64,000 nt of DNA from Norana najaformis (taxonomy: Eukaryota > Annelida > Clitellata > Crassiclitellata > Hormogastridae), in the NCBI GenBank assembly GCA_964023275.1, contig OZ029923.1:10306238-10370237 (forward strand). The letters run 5' to 3'. Numbering within the stretch: position 1 is the stretch's first letter; the number at the start of each line of letters is the position of its first letter. Positions 34,440-44,895 of the stretch are shown one piece after another. The notes under the pieces are model-generated. The model saw only the letters and a list, made by a program, of their open reading frames with translations. It ran no database searches and was not told the origin of the DNA. A program made the translations under genes and the position numbers.

Positions 34440-34792
34440 CTCTTGCAATCTCTGCGAAGATCTTTCCACTGAAAACACTCCTTTTATAAATCCTATCCAG
34501 ATTTCGCCTAATATGCCACAACAGTGAGAACTGTCAACAAAATTTCCTACCGACGTCTGAGGCCTTTGAAACCACACGATGTCGTTCATCTGTGTGAACC
34601 AACCAACCCCTTTCCCTTCTCTCTCGCCTCTCCAATTCTAAACACTATCAACGCAGCCGTCTGCCTGACCCTTGGATCTTGACCTGGAACCGAATCTGAC
34701 CTCACCTGCCTATCGATATTGTTTAGACTGTGAGTCAGCTGGTTCCCGCTACTATTTGTTTTTCACTGGGCTTGGAGTTTACGATTACAATT
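34440..34792 (+). repeat. SINE-like family A copy, long diverged form
   Basis: TTGCAATCTCTGCGAAGATC, CCTTGGATCTTGACCTGGAA, GCCTATCGATATTGTTTAGA and the tail TTTACGATTACAATTACGAT are present. A piece near 34540-34610 resembles the family E repeats at 41690 and 46830. Confidence 0.75.
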
Positions 34793-35184
34793 ACGATTGC
34801 TTCCTAGCACCTACTACTGTACTTAAAAGCCAGGCCGTAAATGACAGCCGTAGGGGTGGTAGTCCAAAGCACTGGTAAAGGGGCAAAGCTCGTCTAGCTG
34901 AGGTCAAAGGTTGATAAACTCACACGCACACAACACGCCTGCGGGAACGACGGTCAACAGGGAGACCAGCGAGCCTGTAGCACAGACAGCCCTGTTGACA
35001 CGCAGATACTACGTGGACCATGTTTTCAAGCCCCGTAGCCTCGTGAGAACAGCATATCCTGAGTTTCTTTGTTATTCGCTTCTTCCTTCTGTTTACCTAT
35101 TTTGGACTGCAGCACTGGATTTCTGGTTCAGCTTGTCACCTACTGGCACGCGTGCCATAGGCTGCCGACGGCTGTAGTAGATAT
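34793..35184. other. Intergenic, nothing recognised
   Basis: No convincing exon or repeat was identified between two family A copies. Confidence 0.4.
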
Positions 35185-35560
35185 TAATCGTAATTTAATC
35201 CCGAAATGTCTACAGCTCCCAACGAAAGCCGCGCCGCGGGGACCAGCTTATTCACAGGCGCTCAGTCAAAACAAAATCGATAGGCAAAAGGGTTCGGTTC
35301 CAGGTGAAGATCCAAAAGTCAGACGGAGAGACAGCGTGGCAGCTACGGGGGTGGTGGTATTTGGGGTTGGAGAGAGAGAGAGGTAAGAGGAAGAAGGGGT
35401 GTCGGGGTAGGATCTGTGAAAGAGGTATATTTTCAGTTTTGAGTGAAAGGTGGAAGCAGAAATTGCAAGCGGTGGAGCATCGATGAGTTTGTATGACGGG
35501 TCAGAAAACTGTCGCAGTTCTGGGGGAAGTTTATTCCAGAGTGTTAAATAACAACAGGAT
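35185..35560 (-). repeat. SINE-like family A copy, longest form
   Basis: From the tail (TTAATCGTAATTTAATC) through TACAGCTCCCAACGAAAGC, AACAAAATCGATAGGCAAAA and AGAGAGGTAAGAGGAAGAAG to TCGATGAGTTTGTATGACGG. It shows that the family exceeds 350 bp. Confidence 0.85.
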
Positions 35561-35827
35561 TGTCCCTATTTGTATGTCCAGTGGATTTTTTGTTCGTTGG
35601 TAAAAATTCCAAGAATTGGTTTTAAGGTATATAAGAAAATGTGATGGAAAGCTATGTGGAAATTTGTGAATCGATGGCATAGTAATATTTTAAATTTCAA
35701 TGATTTTTGCTTCGTGTCTTAGTGTTAAGTCCAGAGTGTACAGCATTTTGTGCTGTTTCATGTTTCCAAACTTCTTACTTACTTGCCGATCGACGTAAAC
35801 AAATTTATAGTGTTCGTTCTATGCCTT

Positions 35828-35883
35828 GTTGTGTCTGTCTGTCTGTCTGCCTGTCTGTCTGTCTGTTTGTCTGTTTGTCTGTT

Positions 35884-35925
<42 letters not shown>
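35828..35925. repeat. (TGTC)n microsatellite
   Basis: About 100 bp of TGTC with TGTT variants. Confidence 0.95.
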
Positions 35926-35927
<2 letters not shown>

Positions 35928-36039
35928 ATTGAAGTGGAATTAGGATAGGACAATGAGGGGACAAGTAGATGTATACAGATAAGTCTGATGAGATAGATAG
36001 GTAGATCGATAGACTCAATAGATCTATGAATAAAGATGG

Positions 36040-36153
36040 ATGGACGGGTGTTTGGATGGATGGAAGGATAGATGACGTGGGTGGATGGACGGATCGAAGG
36101 ATATGTGTTGGGTGGGTGGATTGATGAATAGATAGGAGATCAGTTGATGGATG
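36040..36153. repeat. (GGAT)n microsatellite, left part
   Basis: A degenerate GGAT/GGTGGAT run interrupted at 36154 by a 923-bp insertion. It continues at 37077. Confidence 0.85.
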
Positions 36154-37076
36154 TGTGGCAGACCGGCGACGTTGTTATAAATGTAGGTCTTGCGAATAAT
36201 AATATAATTTTATTTAATTAGCATAGGATTCATATAATAGCTTGATATTTAAGTTGGCGGAGATGTTTCCCACGATAAGCATTAGATAGTAATTGGATAG
36301 CACGGAAGATAATGGCGTTGGCCAGGCGACACTATATGATGCAGACAGCGAAGTAGGGGTTGAATATAGCGTGTCGTAGCTTTAGACTTAGAGCTCCGGC
36401 GCGCGTGCTCTGCACGTTCGCAAACCAAGACATACCGTGTGGTCAGATATGTATACAATACATTTGTGTGCTGAGACAGCGTATACGAGTCAAACCCGAA
36501 TCTGGGGGCAAGTTACGAAATATATATTGGGACGAGAGGGTGTCCGAGAAATAGGCTAATCAGTACGCTACCGAGTCACAGCCGAAACAACACACTGCCT
36601 AGTTACTGGCTGGCTTCGCTGATTCGACAGGGCTCGAGCCCACTCTGTTGTAAGATCGCCAGACGGTCTAAGTCCAGACAGTGGGAAGAGAGGAGACTGT
36701 GGGGAACTCGGGGAAGTCCCGTTCGTGATACAAGATACAGTAACAGGTACAACGAGGGGTTACGCTACGGAAGCTTAGCCAACCGGTCCCGTTCACAAAA
36801 GGCACCAACAACGGGACCCGACTGTTGTCGGTAAAGGAACGAACCCCGCTATGAGAAAAGGCCATCGTAAGGATGTTGTCCCGAGGCAGAGCTTTACAGT
36901 GTTGAGGCCAATTATGAACCCTCCTTTGAGAGAACGGACAACATAGGGAGGGAAGCGGTGCGGAACGGCCATAATCAATCGAGGGTAGGAAGGGCAGTGA
37001 TGCGAGTGGCTCTGGGCGTAGACCTGAGCTGAAGTCACCCCGGCCCGCTAAATTACGCTAAGACCGCACTGCCACA
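36154..37076. mobile_element. 923-bp insertion with TGTGGCAG...CTGCCACA ends (solo-LTR-like or TIR element)
   Basis: The block is unlike its flanks and splits a GGAT microsatellite. Its ends form a perfect 8-bp inverted repeat that begins TG and ends CA, as LTRs do. No long open frame is seen. The flanking bases (GGATG, GGTGT) do not make a clear target duplication, so a small TIR element is also possible. If an LTR, it is a fossil without an internal region. Confidence 0.45.
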
Positions 37077-37460
37077 GGTGTATGGATGGATCAGTATATG
37101 GATTGGTGGATGAACGAGTGGATGGATGGATGGATGAATGTGTGGGTGGATGGAGAGGTAGAGGTGGATGGATGAACGTGTGGTTGGATGCATGGATGGA
37201 TAGGTGGGTGGATACATACGTGGAAGGATAGATAGGGTTGGGATTTGGGTGGGTGAATGGCTGTATGCATGGGTGGGTGGATGGATAGATAGGTGGAAGG
37301 AGATAAGATTGGGTGGGTGAATGGATGTATGTATGGAAGGGGTGGGTGGGTGGATAGATAGGTGGAAGGAGAGATAAGATTGGGTGAGTGGGTGGGAGAA
37401 TGGATGGACGAAAGGTTGTATGGCTGGAAGGAAGTAGGAAGAAGAAAGGAGTGGATGATT
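37077..37460. repeat. (GGAT)n microsatellite, right part
   Basis: Degenerate GGATGGAT, GGTGGGTGGA and ATAGATAGG runs. The open frames in it are artefacts of the repeat. Confidence 0.85.
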
Positions 37461-37679
37461 TGATGGATAGATTCTGATTGTTACGGATGGAGAGATCGAG
37501 TTAAATGGACAGGCCTTGGCAAATTAGATACACAGACCGAAGGATAGACAGACAGATGAGCATCCAGACGGACGGATGTATTGATTGCCGACCAATTTTC
37601 CGGTAAATACCAGATGTCGCTTTTTATGTCCTTAGTGATGACAACAACGTCTGCTGCCGCATCCCATATTAACCCGACT

Positions 37680-37990
37680 TCCCTGCCACATCATCTTTCA
37701 CCTTCTGGCGCACCTGCTTCTCTGTCTCATCATCAGCCTCCTTCTTGGCGATCGAAATCCGAGCCTTTGATCTGACCGCAGTCGACGTTTTGCGCTTCTT
37801 GATTGTGCCGCCTTCGATCTTAAGTTCCGCCTTTGATCTTAAGTGTTGCATTTGAGTTTGCAAGTGCCACCTTCGATTTAGCATTTGCCGGTTTTGATCC
37901 AGCAAGTATCGCTTTTGATCTAGATTCTAGAAGGTGTCGCCTTTTTGCAAGTTTCTCCTTTGATCAGGGATTTGCCGCCTTTGATTGGAA
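37680..37990 (+). promoter_or_regulatory. TCF/LEF-like motif cluster upstream of FABP paralog 2
   Basis: A degenerate ~20-bp repeat brings the word CCTTTGATC, the optimal TCF/LEF site, at 37764, 37830 and 37957, and CCTTTGATT at 37978. Near matches lie at 37811, 37870, 37891 and 37911. The last stands 20 bp before the ATG. That it acts as an enhancer or promoter is inference from motif density and place. Confidence 0.4.
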
Positions 37991-38005
37991 ACCGCCGCCG
38001 TCGTG

Positions 38006-40973
38006 ATGAGTAAGAAGCAGCCAGCCGCGGCTCCCGCTCCCACTCCCGCTCCTGAACCCACTCCAGCTCCTGCTGCAGTTAAACCGAACTTTCAGGGAAA
38101 GTACAAGCTCGCAAAGAACGAAGATTACGAGGCTTATCTCACGAAAATCGGTAACTCGGACTTATTCTACCAAATCTATAACGCCCCTTTAATATAATGT
38201 AAAGGTCGTATGTATGTATGTATGTATGTATGTATGTATGTATGTATGTATGTATGTATGTATGTATGTATGTATGTATGTATGTATGTATGTATGTATG
38301 TATGTATGAGGACACTTAATAGGGCATATTTTAAATACCTCACAAAAGCGCTGAACAAATGACTTAAAATGTCTATTAAACTGAAAATCTTTTAATGGCG
38401 ACTATAACAGCTACTGAATCTAGACTTACAAAACACTCTGTGTTTAAAATAACGTCACAGTTACGTCATTTGTAAAAAATAACCCTTGCAAAATGGCGAT
38501 CAACTGGAAAACGATCCTGCTGCCATAGTTGAGTGCCGTGTGCACCCTAACTTCTTGAGGCAAGTATTGAAACCGAAGGAGGGCATTTCGAACATAAAGT
38601 ATACTTAAATTGTAGCCAAAATAAATCTATATCCATTGTACTAAAATTTTTCTAGTATGGAGTAAACTTGTATAATAATTTACATTGATTGTTGGAACAA
38701 AATTTAGGGGTTCGCCTTTTCGTTCACGGTGTACAAAGCGTAGTTAAAGAATCACACAAAGGCGTGGCAACATGACTCTCCAACAGATCTGCAGATATAA
38801 TATTTTGTATTCAGTAATTCCGAGATTTCTTTTAACACAATATAAGCTGTAAATATTTCTTCTCCTGATAAAGTTCGGGCTTGCTTTGGGTGTTTGGTCC
38901 ATAACGAAAGTCTAATTCAGACGAAAGCACGATATGCTCCGGTCTTCGTTACGTGAGCGGGGGATCGACAGCTCCCCACTGGCTGAAGAGCGGAGTGATT
39001 GACGACCCGCCTGGCTCGAGACAGGAACGCAGAGCTGTTTGAAGTTTGCGTTTGAGTGAGAGAAATATAAATGAAAATCTCTTAAAATTTCTCATCCCCA
39101 CACAAAAGCAACGATACAGATACCAGCTCAGGCATCGGTGCTTTATCAAACAAGTCGGCAAGAATCAGGTTGTTCGGTGTCAGGTTAGAATCCGGGGTCA
39201 GGCCGGGAAAGTGGAAACATATTGCTACGGTGGGAAACGTTGGTGATGGTAAATGTAAATGTCCACGTTTTCCAACAGCGACCGTATGGCCTTCAACAAT
39301 ACTCGGTTTTCAATGATCAGCTGAGATCCTTCACTACCGCTGTTCGTTTGAATGGGCGCCATACCATATAAGATCCCAGCGCACGGATTAAAACGTAAAT
39401 GTATAGGTTTTATATAGCGACCGTATGGCCTCGACCCTGCTCATTTTGCAATGAATTTATCGGGTGAGATCCTTCACCACCGCTGTCCGTTTGAATGGGC
39501 GCCCAGTACACGGACAGCAGTCATGGGATGGTGCAGTTACAGAAGCAGGATGGGATAGTTGAATGAGCGTTCTTCAGTTACTTAGTCTCTCCCCTACCCA
39601 GTCTCGCAAACGCCTGAAATCATTTTTGTTTGTTCAAGTCGGGAGCGCCACTGTTTCCTAAGAGGCGCTTTATAAATGTTTGTTTACAATTACAATTCGA
39701 ATTCATTTCGAGACTTTCCTCATCTATCTGCAGATCCAGTTCCAAACACCACCCACCGGAACCTCCTGTCTGACTGACGCTTGGATCTTGACCTCAAACC
39801 GAACCCTTCTTGCCTATCGATTTTGTTTTGACTGAGCGCCAGTAAATAAGCTGGTTCCCGCGACTTAGCGCTCTTTGCGCGCTATAGAAATCTCGAGTTT
39901 ACGATTACGACGAGTGTAACCTACTTCGCAAGGCAACCAGCAGCCATTTATGCGTGTGTGTGCGTTTGTGTGTATGTGCGAATGTATGTATGTCTGAGTG
40001 TATGTGTGCGTGGGATGGCGGGTGGAAATGACTCATCCTGTGAACCGCATAAGCGAACCTCGCGTGCAGATGACGGTAGACGGGCGGAGACCCAGCGAAT
40101 GTAGATCAAGGGGCAGCAGATGTGCTGTATACGCCCCGGGCAGGGGCCACTTCAAGCCTAGTCCGGAGTTTTGACCGAGGCTGCATCAGATAGGGCTGCG
40201 ACCTTTGAACCTTTGGTAAAAACAGTCTACACTTCTCGAATTCTGTCTGTTCGTCTGTGTGTCTGCGCGTACATCTGCTTGTCAGTCAGTCAGTCATTCA
40301 GCAAATTAATCAGTCAATCAGTAAATTAGTCAGACAGTCAGTCAATCAGTAAATTAGTCAGTTACTCAGTCAGTCAGTAATTCAGTCAGTCAATCAATCA
40401 ATCAAGAAGTAATTCAATCAATCAGTGCGTCTGTCTGTCTTTCTGCATTACGATCCTTGCGTTACATTACCTCCCTTGACCCAAGACACTGAAGGCAAAT
40501 TAAAGTATCATCATCATCATCACCACCACCACCACCTGACGCCAGCCATTTGGCGGCGATAAAGTATCATAAAACACAGTACGATATGGGTAATGGTAAG
40601 GTAGCACGGTCCGTAGATGGGGACCTTAAATGTGTGGCGACCATTCAAACGGGGTAGCGGTGGCGAAGTATCTCTCCCGATCAATTTATTGAAAAACGAG
40701 CAGGGTCGATGCCGTAAAGTCGTTGTAGAAAAACGTGTACATTTACATTTCGGATGAGGAAAGGCGAAGCAAGGTAGAGACCCTCGCTTAAAACTGTGTC
40801 CCATTTTAGCCGAGCTGCAAAATAGGTCGGTAGCAAATTTTCCATAAATAAGAAAATTTCGAGCACTACTATTGGCTATGCAAGCGTTTGAAAGCAAAAT
40901 TCAAGATGTTTCAGTCGCACCTGTTACCAACTTCAGAACAAGAAAATCTGCAAACAAGCGATAAGACTAAACG

Positions 40974-41015
<42 letters not shown>

Positions 41016-41228
41016 GAGACAGAGAGACAGAGACAGAGACAGACAGAGAGAGACAGAGAGAGACAGAGAGAAAGAGAGAGAGAGAGAGAGACAGAGAGAG
41101 AGAGGAGAGAGAGAGAGCGCCATTTATAGTTTCATAATTATATATATACCATGGCTGATTTATGCATATTGTGTGTTTCAGTTACATACAGGCCTATGTA
41201 TATTCAGACCCATTATATATATATATAT

Positions 41229-41320
<92 letters not shown>

Positions 41321-42958
41321 ATATTAATAAATTATGTTTTGGGCTTGAGTAACAGCTTTGACTGTTGAAAGTCTGGTTCGTTCGGGATATTTGAAAGCTA
41401 ATCGATTGGATACATGTCCAACTGGAAACAAGGATCGTAGGATAGGCCTATATAGGCCTACTGTAGGCTAAACCATGCACTGTAGACAGACATATAGGCC
41501 TATAAGTTTCTGGAGTAGGCCCCTAAGTCTAGTCGTTAGCGGCCTCGACTGCCAACCGACATGTCGACAAATTTTCGCGTCATAGTCACGTGAACCAATC
41601 GCAAAATGTTTCGGAACTGTTTTCGCCCCCGACCTGATTTGGCTCCACATTGGGCGTCATATAAAACTCGAAAACTACAACAAATGTCCAATGGACGTCA
41701 ACGGCCTTTGATGCCACAAGATGTCGCTAAACTGTTTTAATCCAAGCCAATCGACACCAAGGGACTGCGAAGTTGACCAATCGCAGTTACTGAAACAATG
41801 ACCAATCAACTGCCGCGTTACACTGCAATTAATTGAGGGTGACTCAGCTATTTTCTATTCTCTCGTAGATTTTAGCGCGATGTTTAAATGAGTTCTGCTT
41901 AAGGATGAATCACATTCGTAGCGAATTAGAAACATAGTAATATAATGAGATATAATGCAAGAAACTATTCCGTGATTGCCTTTCTGTGGAATATATAAAA
42001 ACTATCACAGAAGACCAATTTTGGGCATTGACTAGCATTTTTTAAATGAATACATGCAAATGTTAATCGGATGTATTCCAGTGATGGCAGTATACTGTTT
42101 CACAGCTGTGTGAGTTTTGGGAAAATAGTTATATATCTTTAATCGTGGATTCCCAAGAAAAATACTTATTATCATCTTATGATTTGCAATTCCTGTTGAA
42201 CCGAACCCTTTTGCCTATCGATTTTGTTTTGACTGAGCGCCTGTAAATAAGCTGGTCCCCGCGGCGCGGCTTTCGTTTGGCGCTGTAGAAATCTCGGAAT
42301 TACGATTACGATTGATGCTAATTCAAACTTGACTCATTTGCAACGTGGCAGCGGATTGGTTATAGTTTTAGTAACAACGATTGGTCGCTTTCTTATATGC
42401 ATGTGAAGCTCCGCCTGTGGTGGCGAGACCATGTATGTTCTATTTATACGCCATCGGGCGCCATCTCGCGAGTAATATGAAAACGGTATTTCTTTGCATT
42501 CGGTCAGGGAGTAGGATTTAAATTTGTTAGATTTGCTGCGCTCTTTCTGTTCGTTTCCATGGTAACAGGGTTGGGTTGGTTGTCACGGGTGATGGCGCTG
42601 CACGCATCTTCTGACCTGACGATCAGCCAAGAAGAAGAAAAGTTCACGATTAAACAGGACGGAAGGGAGATCAATTTCACCGTCGGAGAGGACTTCGAGG
42701 ACAAGCAGAACGGTCATGTCATGAAGGTCAAGGCTACGCACCCAGGGAGGGTCGGAGACATGGAAGAATGAATGGAAGGATGCATGAATGGATAAATGGA
42801 GGGAGGGAGGGGGATGGAAGGAAGTGTCGGAAGGACGGAATGGGGATGGATGGATGGACAAAGGAGGGAGGAACAGAGAGAGAGTGAGAGAGAGAGATGG
42901 ACGGATGGATGGATGTGTCGGAAGGACGGAATGGGGATGGTTGGATGGACAAAGGAGG

Positions 42959-43026
<68 letters not shown>

Positions 43027-44223
43027 TGGATGGATGGATGGACGGAGGAACGGATGGATAGAGGGATGGAGGAGGGAGGGTTGGATGGTCGGGTGGATGA
43101 TCGACCGATTGATGGATGAACGGAGATGTTTGGATGGATGGAAAGAGATGGAGGAGGGATATGATTGAGGGAGGATGGGCGGATGGAAGGTGGGATAGAA
43201 AGACAGAAGGAGGGACAGAAGTAGGGAGGAAAGAAGGGAGGGAGAAAAGGTAGGTAGGTATATGGAGTAGGGAGGGATATTTTAAAAGATGATTATAGAT
43301 GATTATGGATGATGATGATGGTTATGATGATGATGACGACGACGACGATTACTGTATATGTTAATTTTTAGAGCGCCTCTTTTTGCTCAGTTTTAAGACG
43401 AGCCACCTGAGCTCGGGTAGTAGGTAAAAGACTGTTCCAAAGTGACGGACCCACCGCCACCGGAACTTAACCCCTCTGCTGAGCCATGCGAACCTGAGCT
43501 CAGTAAAACAAAAGTATCATAGATGAAAATCATGATTGGAGATGATTAATGACTGGTGATGAAGAAGTAACGATGACTTGTGGATTGCTGCTGCTGCTGC
43601 TGTAGGTGACGCCGCATTGGGATGGAGCGAAGCTGGTTCTAAGTCTGGAACCAAAGGTAGAGGGGAAAGGACAGGCGGAAAAACAGATAAGAGAAGTAAC
43701 CGAAGAGGAACTCACCCTGGTAAAATTAACAACAACAATAATAATAATAATAATAATAATGCGGTCCCTAATATCTGAAATCCTGAGGGATCATAAATAC
43801 ATCTGGTAAAAAAATAATATTAATGAAGCTGATGATGATGTTGATGATATTAGTAATATTAATAAGCATCATTATCACCATCGTCGTCGTCATCAGAGTC
43901 CTTACTGTTGCCATCACTGTCTAATCTTTGTTATCATTATCGTTATCTATCGTTTCATCCCGGTTATCATCATCTAGTAGGCCTAGTTGCTGCAGTCATC
44001 ATCATTCACTGACAGGGTTAAATCATTTCATTTCGTGTCAACATTATCATGATCTTCCTCATATTCATTTTTAATGGGAGAAGAAATAATGATTATCGTT
44101 TTATCGATCATCATCATCATCATCATCATCATCATTATAATCTTAATGTTTGTCTTTCAGACCCTGGAACTCGGCGAGTTCTCGGCCAGAAGAATCTTCA
44201 AGAAGGTTCCAGAAGCCAAGTAG
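38006..44223 (+). CDS. Fatty acid-binding protein-like, paralog 2 with Pro/Ala-rich N-terminus
   Basis: This second iLBP-family lipid carrier has 159 residues. Exons are 38006-38150, 42569-42726, 43606-43719 and 44161-44223, with the same intron phases as paralog 1. The barrel is recognisable from NFQGKYKLAKNEDYEAYLTK, the cap GLGWLSRVMALHASSDL, QDGREINFTVGEDF, VTPHWDGAKLVLSLEP, and TLELGEFSARRIFKKVPEAK. It shares the R-I-F ending with paralog 1, which supports a tandem duplication within this lineage. The N-terminus carries about 26 extra residues made of Ala-Pro repeats (APAPTPAPEPTPAPA), coded by an imperfect short repeat and absent from typical FABPs. The first intron is 4.4 kb and crowded with microsatellites and SINE-like copies. 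A transcript starting further upstream is possible, but ATG 38006 is the first in frame. Confidence 0.92.
38200..38308. repeat. (TATG)n microsatellite
   Basis: About 100 bp of pure TATG begins 50 bp inside intron 1 of FABP paralog 2. It leads into a repeat (AATAGGGCATATTTTAAATA) also present at 21040-21110. Confidence 0.97.
39245..39520 (-). repeat. SINE-like family C, two tandem copies
   Basis: Two reverse-complement copies follow each other (about 39245-39375 and 39385-39520). Each has GCGACCGTATGGCC, GAGATCCTTCAC and CCGTTTGAATGGGCGCC-like words and an AAATGTAAATGT tail. Confidence 0.8.
39715..39915 (+). repeat. SINE-like family A copy
   Basis: GCTTGGATCTTGACC, CTATCGATTTTGTTTTGACT, AAATAAGCTGGTTCCCGCGA and the tail TTTACGATTACGACG. 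It sits in intron 1 of FABP paralog 2. Confidence 0.85.
40270..40440. repeat. (CAGT)n microsatellite
   Basis: Degenerate CAGT/CAAT tetranucleotides, about 160 bp. Confidence 0.85.
40545..40757 (+). repeat. SINE-like family C copy
   Basis: It contains ACCATTCAAACGGGGTAGCG, CTCTCCCGATCAATTTATTG and AAGTCGTTGTAGAAAAACGT, with the tail ACATTTACATTT. Confidence 0.8.
40978..41118. repeat. (AG)n / (AGAC)n microsatellite
   Basis: A polypurine run of about 140 bp. Confidence 0.95.
41213..41318. repeat. (AT)n followed by (TG)n microsatellite
   Basis: A short AT run and about 78 bp of pure TG. Alternating purine-pyrimidine sequence of this kind can form Z-DNA. Confidence 0.97.
41685..41765 (+). repeat. 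Short dispersed repeat, family E
   Basis: GACGTCAACGGCCTTTGATG, CCACAAGATGTCGCTAAACT. Copies or parts recur at 34545-34610, 46645-46695 and 46825-46875. Confidence 0.6.
42193..42313 (+). repeat. SINE-like family A copy, 5'-truncated
   Basis: It starts at GAACCGAACCC and runs through the core to GGCGCTGTAGAAATCTCGG, with the tail ATTACGATTACGATT. It lies about 260 bp before exon 2 of FABP paralog 2. Confidence 0.9.
42750..43260. repeat. Purine-rich (GGAT)n/(AG)n/(GGGA)n satellite
   Basis: About 500 bp of almost pure purine on the plus strand begins 25 bp after the donor of exon 2 of FABP paralog 2. It includes a pure GA run near 42963-43020. Confidence 0.95.
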
Positions 44224-44354
44224 AGGTCAACATCCAGGCTTTGTTGACATGACCTAAATAGACGCCATCTTAATTAAACAACAGAGCTTAAGTCGAGCTT
44301 CTGTTTCGTATACACTAGACTAACGCAACGGTCATCCTCTGCTGTCGTTCGCAC

Positions 44355-44561
44355 ATGCAAATTTATGCAAATGTAAATTCCTTTGCATATGTAAATTCGT
44401 TTGTATTATGCAAATCATTTGCACATGCAAATCCGTTTGCTTATTTAAATTCACTTCAGACCTATACAAATTTATTTGCATATGAAAATTCGTGGGTGTT
44501 ATGCTAAACCGCTTGCATATGCAAATTAGTTATCCTTAGCATATTAGTTGCATATGCAAAT
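44355..44561. promoter_or_regulatory. Array of POU-octamer-like motifs
   Basis: ATGCAAAT occurs on the plus strand at 44355, 44365, 44408, 44425, 44519 and 44554, and in reverse at 44474. Several near matches and TTTGCATATG palindromes lie between. The array begins 130 bp after the stop of FABP paralog 2. It may be an enhancer or just an AT-rich degenerate repeat that happens to contain the motif. Confidence 0.45.
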
Positions 44562-44684
44562 TGTTTGCTTAATTTATTAGTATCTTTTCAATCTCTTTGT
44601 TTCCTATATATTCCTTTCTATGTACAGACTATACAGTTAGTAGTAGATTCTTTAAAAGATTAAACTCAGCCTTTCTTTGGTTGA

Positions 44685-44895
44685 ATAAATCGAATATGGA
44701 AAACAATAAGAGAACGACAAAGATATGGACGAAGATAAAAGAGCCAACCAAGCGATGAACTGGATCCCTGGTGGAAAAAGATGAAGGGGAAGACCAAGAA
44801 AGACCTGGCCCAGAGCAGGGTTTTCAGAGAATCAGAGGCCCAGGGCACTGCAAATCCGTGGCCCCAATCTTGAAGCATGCGCATCATAAGCCTAA
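44685..44895 (+). mobile_element. LINE 3'-end fragment
   Basis: AAAGAGCCAACCAAGCGATG, then TGGATCCCTGGTGG and GAAGGGGAAGACCAAGAAAG, parallel the copy at 21115-21395. In translation it resembles the post-RT tail of invertebrate LINEs. Confidence 0.6.

Noticed and set aside
37669-37905. Basic Lys/Arg-rich protein on the minus strand
   Set aside because: The frame arises from the degenerate GCCTTTGATC repeat upstream of FABP paralog 2 and has no recognisable domain.
40911-41368. Leu/Ser-rich and Cys/Val-rich open frames
   Set aside because: They are translations of AG and TG dinucleotide runs.
42788-43168. Glu/Arg and Gly/Trp/Met-rich open frames
   Set aside because: They are translations of GGAT and GA microsatellites.
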